Source: Marinobacter nauticus
Lineage (GTDB): Bacteria; Pseudomonadota; Gammaproteobacteria; Pseudomonadales; Oleiphilaceae
Assembly (NCBI RefSeq): GCF_003634635.1
Contig: NZ_RBJB01000008.1
Location: forward strand, 1 to 64,000
Reading direction: 5' to 3'
DNA length: 64,000 bases
This document shows positions 16,207 to 26,510 of the stretch, in pieces. Every line of letters starts with the position of its first letter. The stretch's first letter is position 1. The translations under genes and the position numbers were made by a program. The notes under the pieces were generated by a model that ran no database searches, was not told the origin of the DNA, and was given only the letters and a program-made list of their open reading frames with translations.

Positions 16207-16839
16207 ATGCCTGTGTTTGATGTAACCCGCTACGCCACCGCCGCCCAATCCATCGTCGAGGCCGGCCGCTTTCTCTACGACCGCGGCTGGTCGCCCGCCA
16301 CCAGCAGTAATTATTCGGCCCGTATCGATGGCGACCATGTGGCGATTACGGTATCTGGCCGGCACAAGGGCCAGTTGGGCGCAGGCGACGTCATGGTGGT
16401 GGATCTTCATGGCCAGGCGGTGCAAAGCGATTGCCGCTCGTCGGCAGAAACCCTTCTGCACACGGTGATCTATCAGCTTTATTCCGAGGTTGGCGCCGTT
16501 CTGCATACCCACTCGGTCAAGGCTACCGTGCTTAGCCGCCTGATCCCGGCGGGGCAGGCACTGGAGCTTGAAGGCTATGAATTACAGAAAGCCTTCAATG
16601 GCGTGCAAACCCATGAGGGTAAGCTGATTGTTCCCGTGTTCGACAACACCCAGGATATTCCGGCACTGGCGGAGGAAACCCGGGACTGGTTTGCGCGGCA
16701 CCCGGAACAGCCTGGATACCTTATCCGCGGCCATGGTCTTTACACCTGGGGCCGCACCATGGCCGATTGCCTGCGCCATATTGAAGCGTTTGAATTTCTC
16801 TTTGAATGTGAACTCGAAACCATGAGGGTACGCCGATGA
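16207..16839 (+). CDS. mtnB: methylthioribulose-1-phosphate dehydratase
   Basis: The 210-residue protein of the class II aldolase fold dehydrates 5-methylthioribulose-1-phosphate in methionine salvage. Visible family marks are the N-terminal GWSPATSSNYSAR, the zinc-binding histidine pair in HTHSVKATVLSR and a third His in RGHGLYTWGRTMADCLRHIE. The length is typical. Its stop overlaps the mtnD start by four bases (ATGA). A clear promoter lies upstream. The next two genes encode the following salvage steps, but mtnA and mtnP are not within the window. Confidence 0.95.
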   Translation: MPVFDVTRYATAAQSIVEAGRFLYDRGWSPATSSNYSARIDGDHVAITVSGRHKGQLGAGDVMVVDLHGQAVQSDCRSSAETLLHTVIYQLYSEVGAVLHTHSVKATVLSRLIPAGQALELEGYELQKAFNGVQTHEGKLIVPVFDNTQDIPALAEETRDWFARHPEQPGYLIRGHGLYTWGRTMADCLRHIEAFEFLFECELETMRVRR

Positions 16840-17393
16840 CCACCCTGAGCATTTTTCATCAGAACCAGCCCGAGCAGGCCCTGACGGTCGTAACAGACCC
16901 GGACGCCATCCGGAATAAACTGAGTGCCCACGGTGTGCATTTCGATCGTTGGGCAACCCGTGATCTGCCGGCCGACGCCACCGAGGAGGAGATTCTTGAG
17001 GCCTATGCCGACGAAGTGGCACGGCTCAAGCAGGATTGGGGATTTCAGACCGCAGACGTGGTCAGCCTGACCGCGGATCATCCCCAGAAAGATGCGTTCC
17101 GGCAGAAGTTTCTGGATGAGCACACCCACAGCGAGGACGAAGTGCGCTTCTTCGTTCGTGGTCAGGGGTTGTTTTACCTGCACTTCGGTGACCAGGTATA
17201 CGCGCTGCTGTGCGAGAAGAATGACCTGATCAGTGTGCCGGACGGTACCCGGCACTGGTTTGATATGGGGCCGGAGCCTGAGTTCACCTGTATCCGGTTA
17301 TTCAGCAACCCGGAAGGCTGGGTTGCGAGCTTTACCGGTGAGGATATCGCTTCCCGGCTGCCACGTTATGAGAGCCTGGCGGGAGGGGCCTGA
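16836..17393 (+). CDS. mtnD: acireductone dioxygenase
   Basis: This 185-residue cupin oxidises acireductone to 2-keto-4-methylthiobutyrate and formate with iron; with nickel the family gives an off-pathway product. The metal site is visible as HTHSEDEVRFFVRG (His, His, Glu) with the fourth ligand in GTRHWFDMG. The length is typical of the bacterial enzyme. The gene overlaps mtnB by four bases and its stop codon shares one base with the mtnC ATG, so translation of all three is coupled. Confidence 0.96.
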   Translation: MTTLSIFHQNQPEQALTVVTDPDAIRNKLSAHGVHFDRWATRDLPADATEEEILEAYADEVARLKQDWGFQTADVVSLTADHPQKDAFRQKFLDEHTHSEDEVRFFVRGQGLFYLHFGDQVYALLCEKNDLISVPDGTRHWFDMGPEPEFTCIRLFSNPEGWVASFTGEDIASRLPRYESLAGGA

Positions 17394-18085
17394 TGATTCG
17401 AGTGATCCTGACGGACATCGAGGGCACCACCAGTTCGATCTCCTTTGTACACGATGTCCTGTTTCCCTACGCCAGCGAGCACTTGCCGGAGTTTATCCGG
17501 GCCAACCATCACACCTTGCCGGCGGTGGCGGAACAGCTGGCTCGGGTGGCAGAGATCAGCGGTACCGACCGGGAAGACATCGATGGCCTCATCGATGTAC
17601 TGCAAGGGTGGATTGCCGAAGACCGCAAGGAGGGTTCACTAAAGGCGCTGCAGGGCATGGTCTGGGAGCAGGGGTATCACAGCGGTGAACTGAAAGGCCA
17701 TATCTATCCGGATGCCGCGGATTATCTCCAGCGCTGGCATGATCGGGGCCTGAGACTGTTCGTATATTCTTCCGGTTCCGTCAAGGCCCAGAAGCTGATC
17801 TTCGGTCATAGCAATGAAGGCGACTTCACGGTTTTCTTCTCTGGTTATTTCGACACGGCCGTCGGGGGCAAAAAGGAGTCCCAGTCCTATCGCAACATTC
17901 TTGCGGAGCTGGGGGTAGACGCGGGCACAGTGCTGTTTCTGTCCGATGTTGAGGAAGAGCTGCGTGCAGCCGAGGAAGCGGGCCTGAAAACCGCCTGGCT
18001 GGTACGAGAGGGCGAACTGCCGGATACCGCTCGGGTCGTGGCCAGGGATTTTTCGGAGGTTGATGCGCTGTTGCGCAAACGATAG
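17393..18085 (+). CDS. mtnC: enolase-phosphatase E1
   Basis: The 230-residue HAD-family enzyme converts 2,3-diketo-5-methylthiopentyl-1-phosphate to acireductone through enolisation and dephosphorylation. The nucleophile region reads LTDIEGTTSSISFVHDVLFP, with the E1-specific TDIEGTT replacing the usual DxDxT. Later motifs are VYSSGSVKAQKL and FLSDVEEELRAAEEAGL. The gene is the third of the coupled mtnBDC unit. The ATG used here starts directly at the conserved MIRVILTDIEG. Confidence 0.96.
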   Translation: MIRVILTDIEGTTSSISFVHDVLFPYASEHLPEFIRANHHTLPAVAEQLARVAEISGTDREDIDGLIDVLQGWIAEDRKEGSLKALQGMVWEQGYHSGELKGHIYPDAADYLQRWHDRGLRLFVYSSGSVKAQKLIFGHSNEGDFTVFFSGYFDTAVGGKKESQSYRNILAELGVDAGTVLFLSDVEEELRAAEEAGLKTAWLVREGELPDTARVVARDFSEVDALLRKR

Positions 18086-18095
18086 GAGGTGATTC

Positions 18096-19157
18096 ATGCC
18101 CGGGCGCCGCTGGTATTCATGGCTGTTACCGGCTGTGTGTACACTCAGCCTGCTCGGGTGCAATCCCTTTTCAGACGCTGAATCCCTCACCGATGAGTAC
18201 CTGGAACGTTTGGCCCGGGTACTCGATACCGCGGCCGTTCCCAGGGCCGAGCTGCCCGCCGGCTCCATTCCCCCCAGGCGGCGAGAGCGGATACTTGCCC
18301 TGCCGGAGCTGGATCTGGGCATGCTGGATTTTCTGTCGCTTTACGGCTGCGAGCTTCAGTATGTGGTGGGCGAACGCAATTCCGTGATGGGCAAGGTGAT
18401 GCAGCCCATCAATCAGTTACGCTACGAGATTCGTTTTATCCGAGCTGCGGAGGCCTGTCTGCCTGAGGTGGATGACGAGGAGCTCACAGACGCTCTGGAA
18501 TCCGCCATTGAAAGCAAACGGGGCAGTCTGCCGCTGGCGGTCTGGAATGCCACCTGGGGGACCGAAGAGGTGGAGCGCCAGTTCACACTGTCCAAAGGCT
18601 ATTATCCGGTGGCGGAAACGGGCAATCCCGCGTCGGATCTGGTCCGGGATCTGCAGCAGTTGAACCGCCAGGTGGAAGCCTTACTGGCTCAGAAGCTCGA
18701 GATCTCCCTGGAGAATCTCGGCCAGATCCATCAGCGCTGGCAGGCGGATGTGCTGGCGGGCCAGACTATTAACAGCGCCCGCTTGCTGATCAGCACCCTG
18801 AATGCCGGCACCGAGCTGCTCGGCACTCGATTGGAGGGCATGCCGCTGTGTCTCAACGGCCAGCCCAATAACCAGTCGGAAATTGTTCAGAACTTCTTCT
18901 TCAGTATCTATATCGGAAAAATCCAGCCGTACATGAGTGACGTCAGCCGGGCACGGGATTCGCTGATTGCGGGCTTTGAGGAACTCGCCAGACAGCAGCA
19001 AGCCGTGATGCCAGAGAGTTTTACGCCCTGGTACCAGCGTCATCTGGCGGCTGATACCCAGAATAGCCTCTGGCAGGAACTGGATCAGGCCATGATGCGG
19101 CATACCCGGCACTGGCAGGATCTGTTGGGGCAGTGCGGGCTTCGTCCGGGCGCCTGA
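18096..19157 (+). CDS. DUF3080-family lipoprotein
   Basis: This 353-residue protein has a lipoprotein signal (positively charged start, LLPAVCTLSLLGC, lipobox LLGC) and a long helical mature region. The pattern, including LDLGMLDFLSLYGCELQYVVGERNS and ETGNPASDLVRDLQQLNRQV, fits DUF3080, a family without known function in gammaproteobacteria. It begins ten bases after mtnC behind an AGGAGG site and is probably read with the mtn genes, although no metabolic link is known. It converges on the GspE-type ATPase gene 13 bases downstream. Confidence 0.8.
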   Translation: MPGRRWYSWLLPAVCTLSLLGCNPFSDAESLTDEYLERLARVLDTAAVPRAELPAGSIPPRRRERILALPELDLGMLDFLSLYGCELQYVVGERNSVMGKVMQPINQLRYEIRFIRAAEACLPEVDDEELTDALESAIESKRGSLPLAVWNATWGTEEVERQFTLSKGYYPVAETGNPASDLVRDLQQLNRQVEALLAQKLEISLENLGQIHQRWQADVLAGQTINSARLLISTLNAGTELLGTRLEGMPLCLNGQPNNQSEIVQNFFFSIYIGKIQPYMSDVSRARDSLIAGFEELARQQQAVMPESFTPWYQRHLAADTQNSLWQELDQAMMRHTRHWQDLLGQCGLRPGA

Positions 19158-19170
19158 TGGTCCGTTTTAC

Positions 19171-20976
19171 TCAACGTTGGCTTTCCGGCGTTACCCTCAG
19201 AATTTCCTCCACCGTGGTCAGTCCCGCGGCCACTTTCTGGGCGCCATTGAGCCGCAGTGACTTCATGCCTTCTTTGTAGGCATCCAGCCGAAGCTGTTCC
19301 AGCTCGCAGTGATCGGTGATCTGGCGGGTGAGTTTGTCTGACAGTGCCATAATCTCGTATACCCCGGCTCGGCCCATGTAACCGGTGTTCCGGCATTCCA
19401 GGCAGCCGACCGGCTGGTAGAACTGCCGGGGCAGCAGTGCCTTCCACGGCCGGGTCAGCGTCTGCCAGGCGTGAGCATCCGACTCCCCGGGCTGCTTGCA
19501 GTGCGGGCAGAGCGTACGCGCCAGTCGCTGGGCCATCACGCCGAGTACCGTGGCCCGGATCAGATAGGGCGGAATGCCCAGCTCCATCAGGCGGGTGATG
19601 GCGCTGGGGGCATCGTTGGTATGCAGTGTTGAGAGAACCAGATGCCCGGTTAGCGCTGCCTGCACTGCCATTTCAGCCGTTTCCAGATCCCGGATCTCAC
19701 CGATCATGATGATGTCCGGGTCCTGCCGCAGCAGGGCACGCACACCGTGGGCAAAGGTCAGGTCGATATTGGTTTGCACCTGCATCTGGTTGAATGCGGG
19801 CTCCACCATCTCGATCGGATCCTCAATGGTGCAGATGTTGAGCTCCGGAGATGCCAGTTGTTTGAGCGTGGAATACAGCGTGGTGGTTTTACCGGAACCG
19901 GTGGGCCCGGTTACCAGCACGATACCGTGGGGCCGCGAGGTCATGGTTTGCCAGCGTTCCCGGTCTTCCTTGCTGAAGCCCAGTTGCTCGAAGGATTTGA
20001 GCAGTACCTCCGGGTCAAAAATCCGCATCACCATTTTTTCGCCGAACGCCGTTGGCATGGTGGCCAGGCGCAGCTCCACTTCGCTGTTATCGGGTTTGCG
20101 GGTCTTGATGCGGCCGTCCTGGGGCCGTCGTTTCTCGGCTACGTTCAGGCGCCCGAGGATTTTCAGGCGGCTGGTCACGGCCACGCCAACGTGTTCCGGG
20201 AATTCGTAGACATTGTGCAGCACCCCGTCGATCCGGAACCGCACCTGGGTAACCGTGCGCCGGGGCTCTATATGAATGTCGGAGGCTCGCTGCTCGAAGG
20301 CATATTGCAGCAGCCAGTCAACGATTTTGACCACATGCTGGTCGTTGGCGTCCGGATTTTCGCTGGCGCCCAGGTCCAGTAACTGTTCAAAATTCTGATT
20401 GCCGGCACTGCCTGACGACTGGCCGCCACTGGCCTTGCTGACCGAGCTTGCCAGTTGATAGAACTCCACCGTGTAACGGCGGATATCCTCCGGATTGGCG
20501 ACCACCCGGCGAATGTCCTTGCGCACGGCCTGGCGGAGGTTGCTTTCCCATTCCCGCTTGAAAGGTTCGGTGCTTGCAATCACTACTTCATCCGGGGTGA
20601 TCTCCACCGCGAGAATGCCATGGCGCTGGGCGAAGGCGTAGGACATCACCCGCGCGATGGCCGGCGTGTCGATCTTGAGCGGATCGATATGGTAGTAGTC
20701 TTGTCCACCCCAACGGGCAAGCCAATGGGTCAGCCGCTCCAGATCAAGAGTTCGGCCGTCCCGCTGGCTGGTCAGTGCGGCAATTGCCACCAGCTCGAGA
20801 GGATGTCGTTGTGGCGTATGGCCGGCACCGGAGGCGGCACCGAGATTGGCCGTCAGTACTTTTTCAGCATCTCGCTGGGCGATCTCGCCGCTTTCCACCA
20901 GCGCTGAACAGATGTCCCTCAGGGTCAGGGTCTGGCGATGCGGCGGTGCCGGCATGGTCACGATGTCATTCGCCAT
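19171..20976 (-). CDS. GspE/PilB-family secretion ATPase, unaccompanied
   Basis: The 601-residue protein belongs to the type II secretion / type IV pilus assembly ATPases. An N-terminal GspE-II-like domain (about 15-170) is followed by the motor: Walker A GPTGSGKT (357-364), Asp box, Walker B IIMIGEIRD (about 422-430), His box LSTLHTNDA, and a zinc-binding four-cysteine motif (C490, C493, C525, C528). No pilin, inner-membrane or secretin gene is nearby, so the machine it powers must be encoded elsewhere, or it has another role. It could be a second PilB or a competence-type ATPase. The downstream gene converges from the other strand. Confidence 0.88.
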   Translation of the reverse strand: MANDIVTMPAPPHRQTLTLRDICSALVESGEIAQRDAEKVLTANLGAASGAGHTPQRHPLELVAIAALTSQRDGRTLDLERLTHWLARWGGQDYYHIDPLKIDTPAIARVMSYAFAQRHGILAVEITPDEVVIASTEPFKREWESNLRQAVRKDIRRVVANPEDIRRYTVEFYQLASSVSKASGGQSSGSAGNQNFEQLLDLGASENPDANDQHVVKIVDWLLQYAFEQRASDIHIEPRRTVTQVRFRIDGVLHNVYEFPEHVGVAVTSRLKILGRLNVAEKRRPQDGRIKTRKPDNSEVELRLATMPTAFGEKMVMRIFDPEVLLKSFEQLGFSKEDRERWQTMTSRPHGIVLVTGPTGSGKTTTLYSTLKQLASPELNICTIEDPIEMVEPAFNQMQVQTNIDLTFAHGVRALLRQDPDIIMIGEIRDLETAEMAVQAALTGHLVLSTLHTNDAPSAITRLMELGIPPYLIRATVLGVMAQRLARTLCPHCKQPGESDAHAWQTLTRPWKALLPRQFYQPVGCLECRNTGYMGRAGVYEIMALSDKLTRQITDHCELEQLRLDAYKEGMKSLRLNGAQKVAAGLTTVEEILRVTPESQR

Positions 20977-21002
20977 CTATGTGCCTCCGGGAGCCAGCAA
21001 CA

Positions 21003-21362
21003 TCAGTTTGCAACCGGTCGATTGACCTTGAGATGCACCATGGCAACGGTAAACAACAGGAACGTCAGGATAGTCAGTGTCACAGGACCGGCGGCGCCCT
21101 CCGACAGCCAGGCTGAAACCACGGCCTGAGTGAAGTAGAAAATCACCACAAACGCCAGCCAGATATAACCCCGATTGTGACCCCGGAAAACCGGTACCGC
21201 GAACGCTAGCAGCGGCAGGAGTTTGACGGTCAGCATCAGGGGTATGGAAACACCCTCCACCGGTGCGGGCCAGAACGTAGTGACCAGCAGGGTGGCGAGC
21301 ACGGCGAGGTAAAGGGCGATGGTCAGGCGTGCGGTATTTCTGGCTTTGTCGTTGTGGAGCAT
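21003..21362 (-). CDS. DUF2069 membrane protein
   Basis: This is a 119-residue protein with four hydrophobic helices, ending VHLKVNRPVAN. Length, topology and position after wrbA and arsC match the DUF2069 family, often found in this same gene trio in Pseudomonas-type genomes. The gene lies 42 bases after the wrbA stop on the same strand and 26 bases before the ATPase start, so it is the last gene of the arsC-wrbA-DUF2069 unit. Function is unknown. Confidence 0.82.
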   Translation of the reverse strand: MLHNDKARNTARLTIALYLAVLATLLVTTFWPAPVEGVSIPLMLTVKLLPLLAFAVPVFRGHNRGYIWLAFVVIFYFTQAVVSAWLSEGAAGPVTLTILTFLLFTVAMVHLKVNRPVAN

Positions 21363-21404
21363 GGAGCAGTCCGCATTAAGGGTTGTTTGAAAGTTTGGTC
21401 CAGT

Positions 21405-22025
<621 letters not shown>

Positions 22026-22379
22026 TCAGAGAATGTCCAGTACGTTTTCTGGAGGCCGGCCGACGGCAGCCTTGCCATTGGCCAGTACAATCGGGCGCTC
22101 AATCAGCTTCGGTGTGTTTGCCATGGCACGTATCAGGGCTTCTCGGCTGAGATCCGGGTTGTCCAGCCCTTGTTCCCGGTATTCGGCTTCCTTGGTTCGC
22201 ATGAGTTCCCTGGGTTCGCAACCAAGCAGATCCAGAATGTGTAGAAGTTCCTGCTCTGTCGGTGGCGTCTCAAGGTAGCGTATAATCACCGGTTCGATGC
22301 CCTTTTGCTGCAACAGTTCCAGGGTCTGGCGTGATTTTGAGCACCTGGGGTTATGGAAAATACGGGTAGCTTCTGTCAT
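22026..22379 (-). CDS. arsC: arsenate reductase, glutaredoxin-dependent family
   Basis: The 117-residue thioredoxin-fold protein begins MTEATRIFHNPRCSKS, with the catalytic C13 and the CSKSRQTLELL loop. It ends with ERPIVLANGKAAVGRPPENVLDIL, typical of the ArsC/YffB family. The true substrate may not be arsenate: there is no arsB, arsH or arsR here, and the position beside wrbA and DUF2069 is that of a housekeeping paralogue. It is the first gene of the trio, divergent from the TlpA-like gene 67 bases away. Confidence 0.88.
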   Translation of the reverse strand: MTEATRIFHNPRCSKSRQTLELLQQKGIEPVIIRYLETPPTEQELLHILDLLGCEPRELMRTKEAEYREQGLDNPDLSREALIRAMANTPKLIERPIVLANGKAAVGRPPENVLDIL

Positions 22380-22446
22380 GGTCGTGGCCGTTTAACCTAT
22401 TGATTGCAGACTTTTCCGGGGCGTTAGTCTAACAGGAGGATAACCC

Positions 22447-22923
22447 TTGCAGTACCCTCAGTCCGGGCTCTTTTGTAGTGGCGCACGTTGGCTGGCATGG
22501 CCGGTACTCATGCTGATGCTGTTGTTGGTCTCAGGTTGTGAAAAGATCGAGCTGGAACGGGCCGACGGCACCCTGGCCAACTGGAACAAGTACCGCGGCC
22601 AATGGGTACTGGTGAATTACTGGGCGGAGTGGTGCAAACCCTGCCTTGAGGAAATCCCCGAGCTGAACGAGTTGGACAAGGCTCCGGATATTGCGGTGCT
22701 TGGGGTTAATTTTGATGGCGTTACGGGTGTGCCGCTGGTTGAACTCGGCGAACGTATGGGGATTGAGTTTACCATGCTGGCCTCTGATCCGGGGCCCGGG
22801 TTCGGTTGGCAGGTGCCGATGGCGCTGCCTGCCACTTTCGTTGTGGATCCTGAAGGCACCCTGATTGAGGCCCGATTCGGGCCCCAGACCGAAGAAGACA
22901 TCCGAGCACTGATTGGCGAATGA
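22447..22923 (+). CDS. TlpA-like thioredoxin lipoprotein
   Basis: This 158-residue protein has a hydrophobic start and lipobox (LLLVSGC, lipidation near residue 31), then a TlpA/ResA-type thioredoxin domain with the redox pair CKPC in [16 protein letters not shown] and the cis-proline region [12 protein letters not shown]. It probably reduces disulfides in the periplasm from a membrane-anchored position. The start is TTG at 22447, supported by an AGGAGG site at 22435-22440 six bases before it. The stop overlaps the dnaE ATG by four bases, an unusual coupling between a periplasmic redox protein and the replicase. Confidence 0.85.
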   Translation: MQYPQSGLFCSGARWLAWPVLMLMLLLVSGCEKIELERADGTLANWNKYRGQWVLVNYWAEWCKPCLEEIPELNELDKAPDIAVLGVNFDGVTGVPLVELGERMGIEFTMLASDPGPGFGWQVPMALPATFVVDPEGTLIEARFGPQTEEDIRALIGE

Positions 22924-25900
22924 CCATGGCAAACACCTTTGTACACCTGCGCGTTCACTCCGAATACTCCATGGTGGATGGCCTGGTTCGGGTCAAACCG
23001 TTGATCGGCCGGGTCGCGGAACTGGGCATGCCGGCGGTTGGCCTGACCGAACAGTCCAACATGTGCTCACTGGTACGTTTCTACAAGGCCGCCATGGGCG
23101 CGGGCGTCAAGCCCATTATCGGTGCCGATATCTGGCTGGAGAATCCGGATGAGCCCGAAACCCCGTTCCGGCTGACCTTGCTGGCCCGAGACAACGATGG
23201 TTACCTGAACCTGACGGAGATCATTTCCCAGGGCTATACCGAAGGCCAGCGCTACGGCAAGCCGATTGTCCAGAAAAGCTGGCTGGAATCCCGTGCCAAG
23301 GGCCTGATTGTGCTGTCCGGCGCCAAGATGGGGGACGTCGGCAAGGCCTTGCTGGCCGGGAAGCCGGAACTGGCCAGGGAGCGTGCAGACTATTGGCGAA
23401 ACCTCTATCCCGACAGTTATTACCTGGAGTTGCAGCGCACAGGGCGGGCCGGTGATGAGGATTGTCTGCACATGAGTGTGGAGTTGGCAGCTGAGCTCGG
23501 TTTGCCGGTGGTGGCGACCAATGACGTTCACTTCCTTGAGGCGGATGATTTTGAAGCCCACGAAGCCCGGGTCTGCATCGGCGAAAGCCGGACTCTGGAC
23601 GATCCCAGGCGGGATCGTCGGTTCAGCGATCAGCAATATCTGCGCAGCGCCGAGGAAATGATCGAGCTGTTCTCGGACATTCCGGAAGCTGTGGAAAACA
23701 CCGTGGAAATCGCCAGGCGCTGCTCGGTGAAGGTTCGGATGGGTGAATACTTCCTGCCTAATTATCCGATCCCGGACGGCATGACCATGGACGAATATTT
23801 TCGCCATGTGTCGGAAGAAGGACTGGAAGCCCGACTGGCGAAGACCCTGAGCAAGGACGATCCGGAGTATGATCAAAAGCGTGAAGAGTACTACAAGCGC
23901 CTGAAGTTCGAGCTGGACATCATTATCCAGATGGGGTTCCCAGGCTACTTCCTGATCGTAATGGACTTCATCAAGTGGGCCAAGAACAACGGCGTGCCAG
24001 TAGGGCCAGGCCGGGGTTCCGGTGCCGGCTCGCTGGTGGCGTATGCGCTGCTGATCACGGACCTGGATCCGTTGGAATACGATCTGCTGTTCGAGCGGTT
24101 CCTGAACCCGGAGCGGGTCTCCATGCCTGACTTCGACGTCGACTTCTGCATGGAAGGCCGGGACCGCGTCATCGACTACACCGCCCAGAAATACGGCCGG
24201 GAAGCGGTTTCCCAGATTATTACCTTCGGTACCATGGCCGCCAAGGCGGTGGTCCGCGATGTGGCCCGGGTGCAGGGAAAATCCTATGGCCTGGCAGACA
24301 AACTCTCCAAACTGATCCCCTTTGAAGTGGGCATGACCCTGAACAAGGCGATCGAGCAGGAGCCCCAGCTCAAAGAATTCCTGGAGCAGGATGAAGAAGC
24401 CCAGGAAATCTGGGAGATGGCTCTGAAGCTGGAAGGCGTGTGCCGTAACGCCGGCAAGCACGCCGGGGGCGTGGTGATCGCACCCACCAAGATCACCGAT
24501 TTTTCGCCGCTTTACTGTGATGACGAAGGCGGCAGTCTGGTGACCCAGTTTGACAAGGGCGATGTGGAAGACGCCGGCCTGGTGAAATTTGACTTTCTGG
24601 GCCTGCGAACCCTGACCATCATCAAATGGGCACTGAACATGATCAACCCGCGCCGGCAGCAGCGTGGGGAAGGCGAGCTCGACATCAGCGCGATTCCGCT
24701 GGACGACAAGCCCTCTTTTGACATGCTCAAGAAGGCAGAGACCACGGCGGTATTCCAGTTGGAATCCCGGGGTATGAAAGATCTTATCCGCCGCCTGCAA
24801 CCGGACTCCCTGGAAGACATGATCGCCCTGGTAGCCCTGTTCCGTCCCGGTCCGCTGCAGTCCGGCATGGTGGATGACTTTATCGACCGGAAGCACGGTC
24901 GGCAGCCGTTGTCTTATCCGCATCCGGATTACCAGTATCAGGGCCTGAAGCCGGTTCTGGAGCCCACCTACGGGGTTATCCTGTACCAGGAGCAGGTCAT
25001 GCAGATCGCTCAGGTGATGGCGGGCTATACCCTTGGCGGCGCCGACATGCTGCGCCGGGCCATGGGTAAGAAAAAGCCGGAAGAAATGGCCAAGCAGAAA
25101 GCCATCTTCCTGGACGGTTGTGAAAACAACGGCATCGACAAGACCCTGGCGGAAAACATCTTTGACCTGGTGGAGAAATTCGCCGGTTACGGCTTCAACA
25201 AATCCCACTCTGCCGCTTACGCGTTGGTGTCGTACCAGACCCTGTGGCTGAAAGCACACTATCCGGCCGAATTCATGGCTGCGGTTCTCACCGCCGATAT
25301 GCAGAACACCGACAAGGTGGTGACGCTGGTGGAAGAGTGCCGCAATATGAAGCTGGACTTGCTGGTGCCGGACGTCAGCCGATCCGCTTATACCTTTACC
25401 GTTAATGATCAGGGCCAGATTGTCTACGGCCTGGGCGCAATCAAGGGCCTGGGTGAAGGTCCCATCGAGAGCATTGTAGAAGCGGCCAAAGAAGGCCCTT
25501 TCCAGGATATCTTTGATTTCTGCCGCCGGGTGGATCTGAAAAAGGTCAACAAGCGGGCCATGGAAGCCCTGATTCGCTCTGGCGCCATGGATAAACTGGG
25601 TGCCGATCGCGCCAAGCTGATGGCCAGTATCGACAAGGCCATCCAGCAGGCAGACCAGCAGTCCCGCAACGATGCCGCCGGCATGGTGGACATGTTCGGA
25701 GAAATGCTTGAGGGCGGTGGCGACGATGAAGACACCTATGCGGACGTTGCCCACGTTCGGGAGTGGCCAGAGAAAGAACGCCTGAAAGGCGAAAAGGACA
25801 CTCTGGGCCTGTACCTTACCGGCCACCCCTTTGATGAATACGAACGGGAAGTACGTCGGTTTGTCCGTTGCTCCATCGCCGATCTGAAGCCCAATAAATC

Positions 25901-26408
25901 GCCACAGCGGGTAGCCGGGCTGGTGGTGGCCCAGCGCACCATGAAGACCAAGACCGGCTCTACCATGTGCTTCATTACTCTGGATGATCGCAGCGCCCGG
26001 ATCGAGGCTACCCTGTTTTCCGAGGCCTTCTTCGAGAACCGGGAGTTGCTGCAGTCGGACCAGGTAATTGTGGTGGAAGGACAGGTCAGCCACGATGATT
26101 ATTCCGGCCAGATGAAAATGCGGGTCAGCAGCGTGATGGATGTGGCGACCGCCCGTCAGCAATTCAGCCGGGGTATCAAACTGGCGTTGCGTTCAGAGCA
26201 GTTGCAGAATGGACTTCTGGAGAAGCTGGACGATACCCTCAGGCCGTTTCGCAGTGAAGGCAGTCCGGTCTGGATTGAGTACCGCAGTGCCGAGGCCAGC
26301 ACCCGTATTGAACTGGGTGAAAGCTGGCGGGTACAGCCAGACGACACACTGTTGTTCGAGCTGAAGCACTTGGTGGGCGACCAGTCTGTGGAACTGGTCT
26401 ATGATTAA
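22920..26408 (+). CDS. dnaE: DNA polymerase III alpha subunit
   Basis: The 1162-residue replicative polymerase has an N-terminal PHP domain ([13 protein letters not shown]), a C-family palm with catalytic aspartates D404 and D406 in PDFDVDF, the [16 protein letters not shown] finger/palm segment, a helix-hairpin-helix region ([20 protein letters not shown]) and an OB fold near residue 1000 ([20 protein letters not shown]). The ATGA overlap with the upstream TlpA-like gene sets the start at 22920. The length matches the E. coli protein (1160). The accA gene follows after about 100 bases, the usual order in gammaproteobacteria. Confidence 0.98.
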   Translation: MTMANTFVHLRVHSEYSMVDGLVRVKPLIGRVAELGMPAVGLTEQSNMCSLVRFYKAAMGAGVKPIIGADIWLENPDEPETPFRLTLLARDNDGYLNLTEIISQGYTEGQRYGKPIVQKSWLESRAKGLIVLSGAKMGDVGKALLAGKPELARERADYWRNLYPDSYYLELQRTGRAGDEDCLHMSVELAAELGLPVVATNDVHFLEADDFEAHEARVCIGESRTLDDPRRDRRFSDQQYLRSAEEMIELFSDIPEAVENTVEIARRCSVKVRMGEYFLPNYPIPDGMTMDEYFRHVSEEGLEARLAKTLSKDDPEYDQKREEYYKRLKFELDIIIQMGFPGYFLIVMDFIKWAKNNGVPVGPGRGSGAGSLVAYALLITDLDPLEYDLLFERFLNPERVSMPDFDVDFCMEGRDRVIDYTAQKYGREAVSQIITFGTMAAKAVVRDVARVQGKSYGLADKLSKLIPFEVGMTLNKAIEQEPQLKEFLEQDEEAQEIWEMALKLEGVCRNAGKHAGGVVIAPTKITDFSPLYCDDEGGSLVTQFDKGDVEDAGLVKFDFLGLRTLTIIKWALNMINPRRQQRGEGELDISAIPLDDKPSFDMLKKAETTAVFQLESRGMKDLIRRLQPDSLEDMIALVALFRPGPLQSGMVDDFIDRKHGRQPLSYPHPDYQYQGLKPVLEPTYGVILYQEQVMQIAQVMAGYTLGGADMLRRAMGKKKPEEMAKQKAIFLDGCENNGIDKTLAENIFDLVEKFAGYGFNKSHSAAYALVSYQTLWLKAHYPAEFMAAVLTADMQNTDKVVTLVEECRNMKLDLLVPDVSRSAYTFTVNDQGQIVYGLGAIKGLGEGPIESIVEAAKEGPFQDIFDFCRRVDLKKVNKRAMEALIRSGAMDKLGADRAKLMASIDKAIQQADQQSRNDAAGMVDMFGEMLEGGGDDEDTYADVAHVREWPEKERLKGEKDTLGLYLTGHPFDEYEREVRRFVRCSIADLKPNKSPQRVAGLVVAQRTMKTKTGSTMCFITLDDRSARIEATLFSEAFFENRELLQSDQVIVVEGQVSHDDYSGQMKMRVSSVMDVATARQQFSRGIKLALRSEQLQNGLLEKLDDTLRPFRSEGSPVWIEYRSAEASTRIELGESWRVQPDDTLLFELKHLVGDQSVELVYD

Positions 26409-26510
26409 GACCAATGTCCGCTTTAGCCTTGCCGGCAGCGCTGCTATCTTTGTCCCAAATTCTGGTTTTGGCGGGTTTCGGCCCGCCTGGCAATAAAATG
26501 ATGGAACATC

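Noticed and set aside
22941-26162. Very long open frame on the minus strand opposite dnaE
   Set aside because: It is a shadow of the dnaE reading frame in GC-rich sequence. It is rich in His, Gln and Val, has no known domain and lacks a ribosome site, while dnaE on the other strand is complete.
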